64,000 nucleotides of DNA from Acidipropionibacterium virtanenii (GCF_003325455.1 NZ_CP025198.1:62001-126000); one strand, 5' to 3'. Shown: positions 1-8,310, numbered from the stretch's first letter. Notes: generated from the letters alone by a model not told the origin. Made by a program: numbers and translations.

Positions 1-126
1 CAGTACCCGGCGGACGAGATCGTCAGCCACATCCTGCCCCTCAGCAGTATCAACGAGGCGATCGAGCTGACCCGCACCGGTGAGGCCCTCAAGGTCGTCC
101 TTCAGCCCAACCAGAAAGAGCAGTGA
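1..126 (+). CDS. C-terminal end of a probable polyol(-phosphate) dehydrogenase (partial)
   Basis: The first 41 codons in frame 1 run to a TGA at 124-126; the start lies before the window. The tail has the pattern of the end of zinc-type medium-chain alcohol dehydrogenases: HILPLSSINEAIEL followed by a short strand ending in KVVL. This resembles the dimer-interface end of sorbitol and galactitol-1-phosphate dehydrogenases. It sits 7 bases before a PTS IIB gene in the same direction, so it is probably the upstream gene of the same polyol operon and would oxidise the imported polyol phosphate. No zinc ligands or NAD-binding motif fall inside the window, so the family call rests on the tail and the context only. 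Confidence 0.55.
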   Translation, partial: QYPADEIVSHILPLSSINEAIELTRTGEALKVVLQPNQKEQ

Positions 127-133
127 ACAAATC

Positions 134-436
134 ATGGCCAATGAAGTGAAGATCCTCATCGCCTGCGGATCGGGCATCGCCACGTCCACCGTCGCCCAGG
201 AGAAGATCAAGGACATCCTCAAGGAGGCCGGCATCCCGGCCAGGATCACCAAGGGCACCGTGGGCCAGCTGCCCTCCCTCCAGGACAGCGTCGACGTGAT
301 CATGCTCACCACCCGCTATCCCAAGCCCCTCAACAAGCCCATGGTGCAGGTCTTCGGGCTCATCTCGGGCATCGGCGAGGACGCCGTGAAGCAGCAGGTG
401 ATCGACGCCTGCCGCAAGGTCCTCGACGAGTCCTGA
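134..436 (+). CDS. gatB: PTS galactitol-type IIB component
   Basis: 100-residue cytoplasmic phosphocarrier. The N-terminus has the IIB strand-loop ILIACGSGIATSTV with the phospho-accepting Cys at residue 11, typical of the galactitol/lactose-like IIB fold. I chose the ATG at 134, right after the upstream stop, because an in-frame start at 80 would overlap the dehydrogenase and add a non-family extension. It should accept phosphate from the IIA protein (1836-2306) and pass it to the polyol bound to the IIC permease (478-1734). IIB, IIC and IIA lie in order on one strand. The exact substrate (galactitol, arabitol, another pentitol or tetritol) cannot be read from the sequence. Confidence 0.85.
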   Translation: MANEVKILIACGSGIATSTVAQEKIKDILKEAGIPARITKGTVGQLPSLQDSVDVIMLTTRYPKPLNKPMVQVFGLISGIGEDAVKQQVIDACRKVLDES

Positions 437-477
437 TCCACCGCGAGTCCTGATCCAGCGAAGGAAATCAGATAATC

Positions 478-1734
478 ATGGAAATCATCAAGGGGATCCT
501 TGACGTCGGCGCTGTCGTGATGCTGCCGATCGTGATGCTCATCCTCTGCCTGATCTTCCGAATGCCGTTCGGAAAGTCACTCAAGGCCGGTCTGATGATC
601 GGTATCGGATTCTCGGGTCTGTCCATCGTCATCAACTTCCTGATGGCCACCGTCGATCCGGCTATCAAGTACTACCGTCATATGGGCAGCGGATTCACCA
701 CCGTCGATGTGGGATGGGCCGCCGTCGGCGCCGCGTCCTTCGGTGTGCCGTTCGCCGCCCCGGCCATTCTTCTCGTGGTCCTCATCAATGTGGTGATGAT
801 CGTCCTGAAGTGGACCAACGTCCTCAACGTGGACATCTGGAACTTCATCCATTACCTGATCCCGGGCACCCTGGCGTACGCACTGACCGGGAACTTCTGG
901 GTGGGCCTGGGAACCGTGCTGGTGCTGTCGATCATCGACGTCATCGTCGCCCAGCGCGTGGCGCCGAAGTGGCAGGAGTACTACGGCCTGACCGGCACCA
1001 CCTGCTCGACGCTGTCCTTCATCACCTCAGCCTGGCCGATCGCTATGGGATTCAACTGGATCTTCGACCGGATCCCCGGCGTCAAGAAGATCGACGTCTC
1101 GATGGAGAAGGTCGGCGAGAAGCTCGGATTCTTCGGCGACACCGCCTTCATCGGCCTCATCGTGGGTGTCTTCCTCGGCCTGATGACCCGCCAGTCCTGG
1201 CAGGGGGTGCTCGTGATGGGCATGGGCATCGCCGCCGTGCTGGTGCTGCTGCCCCGCATGGTGTCGGTGATGATGGAGGGCCTGTCCACCGTCGGCGAGG
1301 GCGCCAAGACGTTCATGAAGCGCCATCTCGGCAAGAACAAGGACGGCTCGGAGCGAGAGCTCAACATCGGCATGGACGTGGCCCTGGCCCTGGGCGATCC
1401 CGCGGCCATCACCACCACCGTGCTCATGATCCCGCTGTCCATCGCTTTCGCCTTCATCATCCCGGGAATGAACTACTTCCCGGTGGGCATGCTCACCGTG
1501 ATCGTCTACATGATCCCGATGATCTGCCTGGCGAGCAAGGGGAATATGTTCCGGACGATCATTATCTCCGCGATCTTCCTCTTCTTCGTGGAATGGGGGA
1601 CGAGCGTCTTCGCTCCCGAGGCGACGGCGATGATGCATGCCACCGGAATCAAGGTGAACGGCGAGGTGACAGATGCATTCTTCGGCTACAACCTTCCGAA
1701 TGTGATCATATCGGTGCTGCACCGTATCTTCTGA
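478..1734 (+). CDS. gatC: PTS galactitol-type IIC permease
   Basis: 418-residue polytopic membrane protein of the EIIC-GAT family. The N-terminus starts with an amphipathic segment (MEIIKGILDVGAVVMLPIV) and about ten hydrophobic segments follow. The family signature around FGKSLKAGLMIGIGFSG lies near residues 31-47, and the motif LALGDPAAITTTVLMIP is near residues 305-320. The length matches GatC proteins (about 420-450). It forms the sugar-alcohol channel and works with the soluble IIB just upstream. An AAGGAA ribosome site lies before the ATG. A G/C-rich hairpin (1761-1794) separates it from the IIA gene and may change the ratio of the two products. Confidence 0.88.
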   Translation: MEIIKGILDVGAVVMLPIVMLILCLIFRMPFGKSLKAGLMIGIGFSGLSIVINFLMATVDPAIKYYRHMGSGFTTVDVGWAAVGAASFGVPFAAPAILLVVLINVVMIVLKWTNVLNVDIWNFIHYLIPGTLAYALTGNFWVGLGTVLVLSIIDVIVAQRVAPKWQEYYGLTGTTCSTLSFITSAWPIAMGFNWIFDRIPGVKKIDVSMEKVGEKLGFFGDTAFIGLIVGVFLGLMTRQSWQGVLVMGMGIAAVLVLLPRMVSVMMEGLSTVGEGAKTFMKRHLGKNKDGSERELNIGMDVALALGDPAAITTTVLMIPLSIAFAFIIPGMNYFPVGMLTVIVYMIPMICLASKGNMFRTIIISAIFLFFVEWGTSVFAPEATAMMHATGIKVNGEVTDAFFGYNLPNVIISVLHRIF

Positions 1735-1760
1735 ACAGCATCTTCTGATGCAGAATCCTT

Positions 1761-1794
1761 GGCCGCCCCGTGGTCGACTGATCGCGGGGCGGCC
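1761..1794 (+). terminator. Intercistronic hairpin between PTS IIC and IIA
   Basis: Perfect 10-bp inverted repeat (GGCCGCCCCG at 1761-1770 against its complement at 1785-1794) with a 14-base loop and no U tract. It lies between two genes of one operon, so it is more likely a partial terminator or mRNA-stability element than a full stop. Confidence 0.5.
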
Positions 1795-1835
1795 GTGGAA
1801 ACCTTGAAAAATTGATGACAGGAGCGTCCACAACA

Positions 1836-2306
1836 ATGAGTGACCTGATTGTCCCCGAACTGGTTCATGTCGGGGTCGAGGTACCGGGCCGTGGTGAGCT
1901 GTTCTCCCTCATGGCGGGTGCGTTGGGGGAGCAGGGAAGGACCAGAGAGTCGTTTCTCCAGGGGCTCGTCGATCGCGAGAAGAACTATCCGACAGGACTT
2001 CCGGTCAACGGTGGCGTGGCGATTCCCCACACCGATGCCGAACACGTGATCGCTGATGCCATTTCCATCGCCACTCTGAGCACCCCGGTCGGGTTCCGCG
2101 AGATGGCCGGAGTCGACGACACCGAGATCCCGGTGGACGTTGTGATCATGCTCGCGCTGGGCGGAGCGGGGCAGCACCTGGCGGTGCTGCAGGAGGTCAT
2201 CAAGGCCATCCAGGACGCCGACTTCCTGGCGGCGGTCCGTGCCTCGAGGTCGGCCGAGGAGATCGCCGGGCTGGCCTCGGCGAAGCTGGGGCTAGGCAAC
2301 TCCTGA
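1836..2306 (+). CDS. gatA: PTS IIA component (fructose/mannitol/galactitol type)
   Basis: 156-residue soluble phosphocarrier of the PTS EIIA type-2 domain. The active-site strand reads GGVAIPHTDAEH; the His at residue 65 is the expected acceptor of phosphate from HPr. I chose the ATG at 1836 because CAGGAG lies about 11 bases upstream; possible starts at 1812 and 1815 would add only a poorly conserved tail. It donates phosphate to the IIB at 134-436. The gene comes after IIC rather than first as in E. coli gatABC, an order common in Gram-positive polyol operons. A kinase gene follows after 156 bases that contain a 15-bp tandem repeat. Confidence 0.85.
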   Translation: MSDLIVPELVHVGVEVPGRGELFSLMAGALGEQGRTRESFLQGLVDREKNYPTGLPVNGGVAIPHTDAEHVIADAISIATLSTPVGFREMAGVDDTEIPVDVVIMLALGGAGQHLAVLQEVIKAIQDADFLAAVRASRSAEEIAGLASAKLGLGNS

Positions 2307-2405
2307 CCCCGGGCGGTTGAGAACTGCAATATCGTTGAGGCCACGTCGATCGGGCCTTCTCGTGACCATGTGAGTCGCGGTCCGGACCGGTCAGCGCGAC
2401 CACTT

Positions 2406-2450
2406 TCCGATCCCACACAGTCCGATCCCACACAGTCCGACCCCACACAG
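2406..2450 (+). repeat. Three tandem 15-bp repeats before the FGGY kinase
   Basis: TCCGATCCCACACAG occurs three times head to tail (2406-2420, 2421-2435, and 2436-2450 with one T-to-C change). The array ends 12 bases before the ATG of the kinase. Copy number could change by slippage and alter the spacing of an upstream signal, or each copy could bind a regulator. Confidence 0.9.
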
Positions 2451-2462
2451 AAGTGAAGGACC

Positions 2463-4049
2463 ATGGCAGAACAGACACGCAGCACCGAGGGCCCCCTGGT
2501 CGTGGCTCTGGACTCGTCCACCACCTCCACCAAGGCGATCGTCGTCGACGTCGACGGCAATGTCTGGGAGACGGCCAAACGCGAGATCCAGCTCCACACG
2601 CCCGCGATGGACCACTACGAGCACAACCCGATCCGCTGGTGGGAGACCTCCCGTGACACGATCGCCGAGGTGCTCTCCCGCCTCGCCCCCGCAGACAAGG
2701 AGCGGATCGGCGCCATCGGCATCACCCAGCAGCGCGAGTCCTTCGCCCCCTTCGCGAACGACGGCACCCCGCAGCGCAACGGCATCCTGTGGCTCGACGG
2801 CCGCGCCACCGAGCAGATCCGCCGATACGGCACCGAGCACGTCCACCAGCTCTCCGGCAAGCCGGCCGGCGTCACCCCCGCCATCTACAAGATGACCTGG
2901 GTCAAGGAGAACGAGCCCGGCGTCCTGGAGGACGCCGACAAGGTCATCGACGTCGGCGGCTACATCACCTTTCAGCTCACCGGCCGGTGGGCCACCTCCG
3001 AGGCCTCCGCCGACTCCCTCGGCCTGTTCGACATCGAGAACCGCACCTGGTCCGACGAACTGCTCGAGATCGCCGGCGTCCGCGCCGACCAGATGGCCGA
3101 ACTGGTGCCCCCGGCCCAGCCCGTCGCCGAACTGAAGCCCGAACTGGTCGAGGCCTGGGGCCTGCCCCACACCGTCCCCGTGGTCGCCGGCCTGGGCGAC
3201 GGGCAGGCCGCCGGCATCGGCGCCGCCGCCATCAACCCCGAGATCGCCTACCTGAACCTCGGCACCGCGGTGAACGCCGGCGTCGAGTCGCCCACCTACG
3301 CCTACGACTCCGGGGTCCGCACCCTGGTCTCCGGCATCCCCGGCGAGTACGTCTTCGAGGTGCTGCAGTCCTCGGGCTCCTACCTGGCCGGCTGGTTCCG
3401 CGAGGCCCTCGGCGATCCGAAACTGCTCGGCGAGCCCGATCCGGCCCTCGACGAGGCCGCCGCGGCCATCCCGCCCGGCTCCGAAGGGCTCATCACCCTG
3501 CCCTACTGGAACGCGGTGCAGTCCCCGTACTGGAATCCGGTGGCCCGTGGCGCGGTGGTCGGCTGGCGGGGCACCCATTCCCGGGCCCACATGTACCGCT
3601 CCATCCTCGAATCCATCGGCTTCGAGATGCGGTTCAACCTCGACTCCATCGAGCGGCGGACCGGCACCAGGATCACCACCCTGCGCGCCATGGGCGGGGG
3701 CACCCGCTCGAAGCTGTGGCGTCAGATCATGGCCGACACCGCCGGGCTGCCCATCACCACCTGCGTCCAGGACGAGATCTCCGCGCTCGGCGCCGCCGCC
3801 CTGGCGATGGCCGCCATCGGCGCCCACGGCTCGGGCGAGGGGCCCAACGACGTCGCCACCTCCGCGGAGGCGATGGCCCACTTCGGCGACACCACCGAGC
3901 CCGACACCTCGCTGCACGACCAGTACAAGGACGTCGCGGCGGTCCAGCGACGCCTCTACCCGCAGCTCCAGGACGTCTTCGAGGATCTGCACATCCTCTC
4001 GGAGCGCTACCCGAGCACCAAACCCGAATCGCCCAAGGTCGAGGATTGA
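2463..4049 (+). CDS. FGGY-family carbohydrate (polyol/ketose) kinase
   Basis: 528-residue kinase of the FGGY family (glycerol, xylulose, erythritol kinases). It opens with the phosphate-binding strand VVALDSSTTSTKAIVVD and has ITQQRES and NGILWLDGRA in the N-lobe. GLGDGQAAGIGAA and LNLGTAVNAG form the second ATP/substrate region near residues 245-270, and RAMGGGTRSKLWRQIMADTAG lies in the C-lobe near residue 400. The length is usual for the family. It phosphorylates a polyol or ketose with ATP. Because the same operon has a complete PTS, the kinase probably acts on a different intermediate (a ketose) or on a substrate entering another way. The closest functional class cannot be fixed from the sequence. 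A GpsA-like dehydrogenase follows after 14 bases. Confidence 0.85.
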   Translation: MAEQTRSTEGPLVVALDSSTTSTKAIVVDVDGNVWETAKREIQLHTPAMDHYEHNPIRWWETSRDTIAEVLSRLAPADKERIGAIGITQQRESFAPFANDGTPQRNGILWLDGRATEQIRRYGTEHVHQLSGKPAGVTPAIYKMTWVKENEPGVLEDADKVIDVGGYITFQLTGRWATSEASADSLGLFDIENRTWSDELLEIAGVRADQMAELVPPAQPVAELKPELVEAWGLPHTVPVVAGLGDGQAAGIGAAAINPEIAYLNLGTAVNAGVESPTYAYDSGVRTLVSGIPGEYVFEVLQSSGSYLAGWFREALGDPKLLGEPDPALDEAAAAIPPGSEGLITLPYWNAVQSPYWNPVARGAVVGWRGTHSRAHMYRSILESIGFEMRFNLDSIERRTGTRITTLRAMGGGTRSKLWRQIMADTAGLPITTCVQDEISALGAAALAMAAIGAHGSGEGPNDVATSAEAMAHFGDTTEPDTSLHDQYKDVAAVQRRLYPQLQDVFEDLHILSERYPSTKPESPKVED

Positions 4050-4063
4050 GGTAGGAGAGAGTC

Positions 4064-5107
4064 ATGCCGATTTTCACTGTTCTGGGGGCGGGCGCCATGG
4101 GCGCCGCCCTGTGCAAGCCCCTCATCGAGTCCGGCTGGGAGGTCCACCTGTGGGGCACCTGGCTCGACGACCATCTGCTCGACGCCATCGAGGCCGGCCA
4201 GCCGCACCCCCGCATCAATGTCGAGGCGGCTCCCGGCATCAAGACCTTCCGGTCCGATCAGCTCGCCCAGGCCCTGGAGGGCGCCGACGTCGTCGACATC
4301 GCCGTGACCTCCGGGGGACTGCCGAAGGTCACCGAGATGGCCCTCGACCACATCGGCGGGGTGAAGGCGCTGTGTCTCACCTCCAAGGGATTCTGGACCG
4401 ATCCCGACGGGCGGATCCGGCTGCTGCCCGAGGCCATCCGATCGATCGCCGCCGACAAGGGCGTCGACCTTCCGCCGCTGGTGGCCATCGGTGGTCCGGT
4501 CAAGGCCAACGAGTGCGGTGCCGGTGAGGTCACCGCCACCACCTACGCCTCCAAGGACTATCCGACCGCCGAGGAGCTGGCCCGCGACGTCGCCACCGAC
4601 ACCTACGGCGTGCGGCCCAGCGACGACGAGACCGGCGTCGAACTGTGCGCCGCCCTCAAGAATGTCTTCGCGATCGCCCTGGGCATCGCCGACGGGCTGG
4701 GGGAGTCCACCGGGGTGCCCCGCCACAACCTCAAGGCGGCCTCCTTCGCCCAGGCGATCCGGGAGATGTCGCTGCTGGTGGCCAGAGTCGGCGGCAACCC
4801 CGAGACTCCCTACGGGCTCGCCGGGGTCGGCGATCTGGAGGTCACCGGCCTGTCGGGCCGCAACAAGGTCTACGGGGTGCGCCTGGGCAAGGGAGAGAAG
4901 CCCGACGAGGCGCTGGCCGAGATGGACCGGCTCGAGCAGACCGTCGAGGGCTACCCGGCCGCCCCGTTGGCGGTGGAGTTCGCCCACCAGGCGGGAGCCA
5001 CCGAGGAGGATCTGCCCCTGCTGCACACCGTCGCCAGGATCCTTGCCGGCGGTGTCGACGACGTCTACGGCGCCGTCGCCGCGGCGGTCAAGCCCATGCG
5101 GCCCTGA
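4064..5107 (+). CDS. NAD(P)-dependent glycerol-3-phosphate dehydrogenase-like protein
   Basis: 347-residue cytoplasmic dehydrogenase of the GpsA fold. It has an N-terminal Rossmann motif VLGAGAMGAALC (residues 6-17), a second nucleotide contact at AIGGPVKANEC, and the catalytic segment ELCAALKNVFAIALGIADGL near residues 192-211 with the family's active-site Lys. The C-terminal helical domain includes GLAGVGDLEVTGLSGRN. GGAGAG ribosome-site bases sit before the ATG, 14 bases after the FGGY kinase stop. Pairing of an FGGY kinase with a GpsA- or GlpD-like enzyme is seen in tetritol and polyol catabolism, so the substrate may be a polyol phosphate other than glycerol 3-phosphate. Housekeeping GpsA cannot be excluded. 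Confidence 0.8.
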   Translation: MPIFTVLGAGAMGAALCKPLIESGWEVHLWGTWLDDHLLDAIEAGQPHPRINVEAAPGIKTFRSDQLAQALEGADVVDIAVTSGGLPKVTEMALDHIGGVKALCLTSKGFWTDPDGRIRLLPEAIRSIAADKGVDLPPLVAIGGPVKANECGAGEVTATTYASKDYPTAEELARDVATDTYGVRPSDDETGVELCAALKNVFAIALGIADGLGESTGVPRHNLKAASFAQAIREMSLLVARVGGNPETPYGLAGVGDLEVTGLSGRNKVYGVRLGKGEKPDEALAEMDRLEQTVEGYPAAPLAVEFAHQAGATEEDLPLLHTVARILAGGVDDVYGAVAAAVKPMRP

Positions 5108-5193
5108 CACCGGCCTCCTGCCCGGAGACAACCCGCCCGCCGCCCGGAAGCCGGGTGATCACCAGGTGATGGCAGTCCTGGGAGGATGGGGCC

Positions 5194-5973
5194 ATGCGCA
5201 AGGTTCTGGCCACCGATCTCGACGGCACCCTGATCTTCGAGGGAGGTGTCAGCAGCGCCGACATGGCCGCGCTCTCCCGCTGGACCGCCGCCGGCAACGT
5301 CCTGGTGATCAATACCGGGCGCTCCCTGCAGGCGGTCGGGGAGGCTCTGAGGAGCTACGGCCTGCCCCGCCCGGATCATGTCATCGCGTTCAACGGCGCG
5401 GTCGTCGCCGACGGCGACCTCACCGTGCTCGCATCGACGCCGATCGGGCCCGGGCTGCTGGGACAGATCACCGATCTGCTCCGCGGTGAGCCGGCCATGT
5501 TGATGGCCTCCACGATCGATCGCGACCACGCCGTGCTCGCACCGGAGCTCGCCCGGCCGGACGGCAGACCTTTTCAGGTGGCCCCGTGGGCGATCCGGGG
5601 CGAGGTCGAGGACCTCGATCGTCGTGATCTGTTCGGGATGCCGATCGCGATCCCCGACGATGCGGTGAGGGCACGGATCGAGGCCCGGCTCCGGCTCCTG
5701 TGTGACGGCCGGGCCGAGTTGCACCGCAACCTGTTCTTCATCGACGTCGTTCCCGCCGGAGTCACCAAGGGCACCGGTCTGGCCCGCCTGCTCGCCGACT
5801 TCCTGCCGGGCCACGGCGAGGTGTACACGATCGGCGACTCCTGGAACGACCTGCCGATGCACGCGGTCGCCGACCTGTCCGCCACCCTTCCGCACGCCCC
5901 CGACGACGTGAAGGAGGGCTGCGACGTCGTGGTCGACTCGGTGGCCGATCTCGTCACCCGTGCCATGGCCTGA
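5194..5973 (+). CDS. HAD-superfamily (Cof-type, IIB) hydrolase
   Basis: 259 residues. Motif I DLDGTL (residues 8-13) supplies the nucleophile and acid/base Asp pair. NTGRS near residue 40 is motif II, a Lys in GVTKGTG near residue 190 is motif III, and GDSWNDLPM near residue 212 is motif IV. The long insert between motifs II and III is the C2 (IIB) cap of Cof phosphatases, which dephosphorylate sugar phosphates and similar small molecules. GGAGG lies before the ATG. It starts 86 bases after the GpsA-like gene on the same strand and could remove phosphate from a stalled polyol intermediate; that link is inference. A perfect palindrome downstream ends transcription. Confidence 0.85.
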   Translation: MRKVLATDLDGTLIFEGGVSSADMAALSRWTAAGNVLVINTGRSLQAVGEALRSYGLPRPDHVIAFNGAVVADGDLTVLASTPIGPGLLGQITDLLRGEPAMLMASTIDRDHAVLAPELARPDGRPFQVAPWAIRGEVEDLDRRDLFGMPIAIPDDAVRARIEARLRLLCDGRAELHRNLFFIDVVPAGVTKGTGLARLLADFLPGHGEVYTIGDSWNDLPMHAVADLSATLPHAPDDVKEGCDVVVDSVADLVTRAMA

Positions 5974-6027
5974 GGCGCGCGGCGGTCCGGTTCCTGGACG
6001 TCGACGTGGGGGTTCCCGGATCCCTCG

Positions 6028-6079
6028 AATGCAGGCAAATGACTCGAATGCACCTGCATTCGAGTCATTTGCCTGCATT
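6028..6079. terminator. Perfect palindromic bidirectional terminator
   Basis: Two perfectly complementary 25-base arms (6028-6052 and 6055-6079) are separated by only two bases. The element is less G/C-rich than its surroundings and sits between the convergent HAD hydrolase (ends 5973) and ABC permease (ends 6089). No U tract is present, as in many actinobacterial I-shaped terminators; the same structure would serve both strands. Confidence 0.85.
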
Positions 6080-6088
6080 GGAGAACGG

Positions 6089-6820
6089 TCAGGCGGTGAT
6101 GCCGCTTCTCCGGTTGGCGATGAAACTGCCGAGCATCGCGATCAGCCCCAGTGTCCCGGTGCCGATGGTGATCACCCAGGCGCCCAGTCTCAGGATGGCG
6201 GGTCCCCAGGCGTCCCACTGCCAGACGACCAGTGCGATGCCGCCGCAGAGCACCAGACCCATGCCGATGGCCGAGGCGACCACCACCCGCGGGCCCCAGG
6301 CCCGGAACAGGGTGCCGAACCCCGCTCCCAGGAACAACGAGCACAGCGACAGCACGGTGATGGTGAGGAAGGCCTGCCAGGCGTCACCGCTGCCCAGGAC
6401 GTAGACGTCCATAGCCCTGGCGCCGATGAACCAGTGGTCGGTGGCCTTCTCCAGCCACATCAGCCCGACGCCGCCGATGCCGGTCACCAGGGAGATGACG
6501 AGGAAGCCCAGCGAGCTGCCGATCCAGAAGTCGCGCCGGGTGGAGCCGAAGGCCAGCGCGGTGGCGAACTGCCGATTGACGGTCATCGCCCCCACGGCGA
6601 TGAGGAATCCGGGGATCGAGAAGACCGATCCCATGTTGTAGGTCATCCCCATGGAGGCCTCCTGGCTGAGCGGAAGCCCGGTCTTGATACCGATGATCAG
6701 CGTGATGATCACGGAGATGGCGACCATCAGTGCCAGGATGATGAGCGGTACCAAGAGCACGTTGGTGGCTGAGAAGACGGTCAGGCGGAAGGATCTGAGG
6801 GGCCTGGGTGTGCGGTTCAT
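6089..6820 (-). CDS. ABC transporter permease (YtrB/YtrA-type operon)
   Basis: 243-residue membrane protein with about six hydrophobic segments: one near residues 17-40 (LLVPLIILALMVAISVIITL), one after the NMGSVFSIPGFLIAVG stretch, and further segments to a final one near residues 212-235. AAAGGAG precedes the ATG at 6820. The start overlaps the ATP-binding gene by four bases (ATGA), so the two are translationally coupled and form one transporter. No substrate-binding protein is present, which suggests export or a stress-response role such as lipid or antibiotic handling. It resembles membrane subunits found with YtrA-family regulators, but the substrate is unknown. Confidence 0.75.
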   Translation of the reverse strand: MNRTPRPLRSFRLTVFSATNVLLVPLIILALMVAISVIITLIIGIKTGLPLSQEASMGMTYNMGSVFSIPGFLIAVGAMTVNRQFATALAFGSTRRDFWIGSSLGFLVISLVTGIGGVGLMWLEKATDHWFIGARAMDVYVLGSGDAWQAFLTITVLSLCSLFLGAGFGTLFRAWGPRVVVASAIGMGLVLCGGIALVVWQWDAWGPAILRLGAWVITIGTGTLGLIAMLGSFIANRRSGITA

Positions 6821-7761
6821 GACTGGACTCCTTTCAGTGCGGGCTGTGCAGTGGCGGATCCGGAAGTGCCGGGAATGGAGTCGCCGGCGTCCAGGATGCC
6901 GAATGCGGCAACGAGTTCCTGGAGCCCCGCGGGCTCGATCGACACATGCAGTTCCTCGGCGAGTGCATGGGTGTCGCCGTTGAGGTCTCCTCGCACCAGG
7001 GCCGACTCGATGCGGCCCATCGACTGGGAGGAGAGCATCTCGAGGCCGGCCACCACCTGCGTGACGTCGTCGGCCAGACCGCGGACGGTGTACGCCTCGG
7101 AGGCGATGGTGTCGACGTCGGCGTGCATCTCGATGCGGCCGTCGCGCATGAGGACGACGTCCTCCATGAGGGAGGAGGCCTCGTCGATGAGGTGGGTGGA
7201 CATGATGACGGTCCTCGGCGCCTCGGTGATCTCGTTCATGAGTTCGGTGTAGAAGATCGACCGGGCACTCGGGTCGAGCCCGAGGTAGGGCTCGTCGAGG
7301 AAGGTGTAGGGCGCCCGGGAGGCCAGCGAGATGGTGATCGCCAGGGCCGAGCGCTGCCCCCTGGAGAGCTTCTTGAGACGGGTCCGGCGGGGCAGCCGGA
7401 ACTTCGCCGCGAGATGCTCGGCGGTCACGGCGGACCATTCGGAGAAGAAGGACGGCGCGACCCTCATGAGCATGTCGAGGGTGAAGTCGTCGTGCCAGCG
7501 CTGGTCCTCATGGATGAAGCAGGTCCGCTCCAGCACGGCGGCGTTCTCGGCAGGTGACTGCCCGTCGATGAGTATTCGCCCCGAGCTGGGGAAGATGTGA
7601 TTGCAGATGAGGGACATCAGTGTGGTCTTGCCGGCCCCGTTGGCCCCGAGGAGTCCGTAGACCCGCCCGGCGGGAAGCTCGAGATCGATGTTGTGGAGCA
7701 CTTCATTGCGGCCGAAGGATTTCGACAGGCCGGTGATGGTGATCCCGTCATTGGTGGTCAT
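6817..7761 (-). CDS. ABC transporter ATP-binding protein
   Basis: 314 residues. Walker A GANGAGKT lies at residues 39-46, a signature LSRGQRSA near residue 133, and Walker B TFLDEP near residue 154; a switch His follows in STHLIDE. The C-terminal 90 residues beyond the nucleotide-binding domain are typical of CcmA/YtrB-type exporters. The signature motif has R instead of the usual second G (LSRGQ for LSGGQ), which is frequent in this subfamily. It pairs with the permease at 6089-6820 and is preceded by the GntR regulator, 15 bases away, in one minus-strand operon. Confidence 0.85.
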   Translation of the reverse strand: MTTNDGITITGLSKSFGRNEVLHNIDLELPAGRVYGLLGANGAGKTTLMSLICNHIFPSSGRILIDGQSPAENAAVLERTCFIHEDQRWHDDFTLDMLMRVAPSFFSEWSAVTAEHLAAKFRLPRRTRLKKLSRGQRSALAITISLASRAPYTFLDEPYLGLDPSARSIFYTELMNEITEAPRTVIMSTHLIDEASSLMEDVVLMRDGRIEMHADVDTIASEAYTVRGLADDVTQVVAGLEMLSSQSMGRIESALVRGDLNGDTHALAEELHVSIEPAGLQELVAAFGILDAGDSIPGTSGSATAQPALKGVQS

Positions 7762-7776
7762 GGTGGGCTCCTTCCG

Positions 7777-8169
7777 TCATATGGCGGGGCGTTGCGACCC
7801 CGGCCCTTGGCGGTGGATGAGAGTGATGATGTCGTCGGTGGAGAGACCGACGCGTTCGGCCTCCTCCAGGAGTGGGGCGAGGTAGTTCTCGGCGAACAGG
7901 GTCCTGCGTTGCTCCCTGAGACGTTCGACGCCGGTCTCGGTGACGAACATCCCCAGGCCGCGTCGCTTCTCCAGGATCTGCTGGTCGACGAGGCGGTTGA
8001 GGGCCTTGCCCGCGGTTGCGGGATTGATCTTGTAGAACACGGAGAGCTCGTTGGTCGACGGCACGTGGGCGCCCGGCGGATAGACCCCGGCGAGGATGTC
8101 GTCAGCGATCTGCCCGGCGAGCGTGAGGAAGATCGGACGGCCGTCTGCTGGTGCGGGACTCACATTCAC
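7777..8169 (-). CDS. GntR-family regulator, YtrA subfamily
   Basis: 130-residue DNA-binding protein. The N-terminal winged helix covers residues 13-78, with PIFLTLAGQIADDILAGVYPPG followed by the recognition helix region STNELSVFYKINPATAGKALNRL. Only a short helical tail follows, so there is no ligand domain; this is the YtrA type that usually autoregulates an ABC operon in response to cell-envelope stress. GAGGTG lies before the ATG. The likely operator is the imperfect palindrome at 8177-8198. It is the first gene of the three-gene operon with the ATPase and permease. Confidence 0.85.
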   Translation of the reverse strand: MNVSPAPADGRPIFLTLAGQIADDILAGVYPPGAHVPSTNELSVFYKINPATAGKALNRLVDQQILEKRRGLGMFVTETGVERLREQRRTLFAENYLAPLLEEAERVGLSTDDIITLIHRQGPGSQRPAI

Positions 8170-8176
8170 CTCCTCG

Positions 8177-8198
8177 GTTCGTTACTCAACTAATGAAC
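8177..8198 (-). promoter_or_regulatory. Probable YtrA-type operator/promoter
   Basis: An A/T-rich imperfect palindrome with outer half-sites GTTC and GAAC and inner TTA and TAA (16 of 22 positions symmetric) lies 7 bases upstream of the GntR start codon, overlapping where the promoter must be. This is the expected place for autoregulation. Confidence 0.55.
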
Positions 8199-8310
8199 CA
8201 TAGAACCGGGTCAGGTGTCAAGGGGTGACCGGAAGAGTCCGGGCCGGGGAAGGGAAAGGGGGGACGCCGTGCCGGGGTGAAGCGGGCCGTGGAGGCAGGA
8301 CCCCGCAGTC

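Noticed and set aside
2406-2450. Tandem 15-bp repeat considered as a CRISPR or attachment site
   Set aside because: There are no spacers and no integrase; it is a simple tandem repeat.
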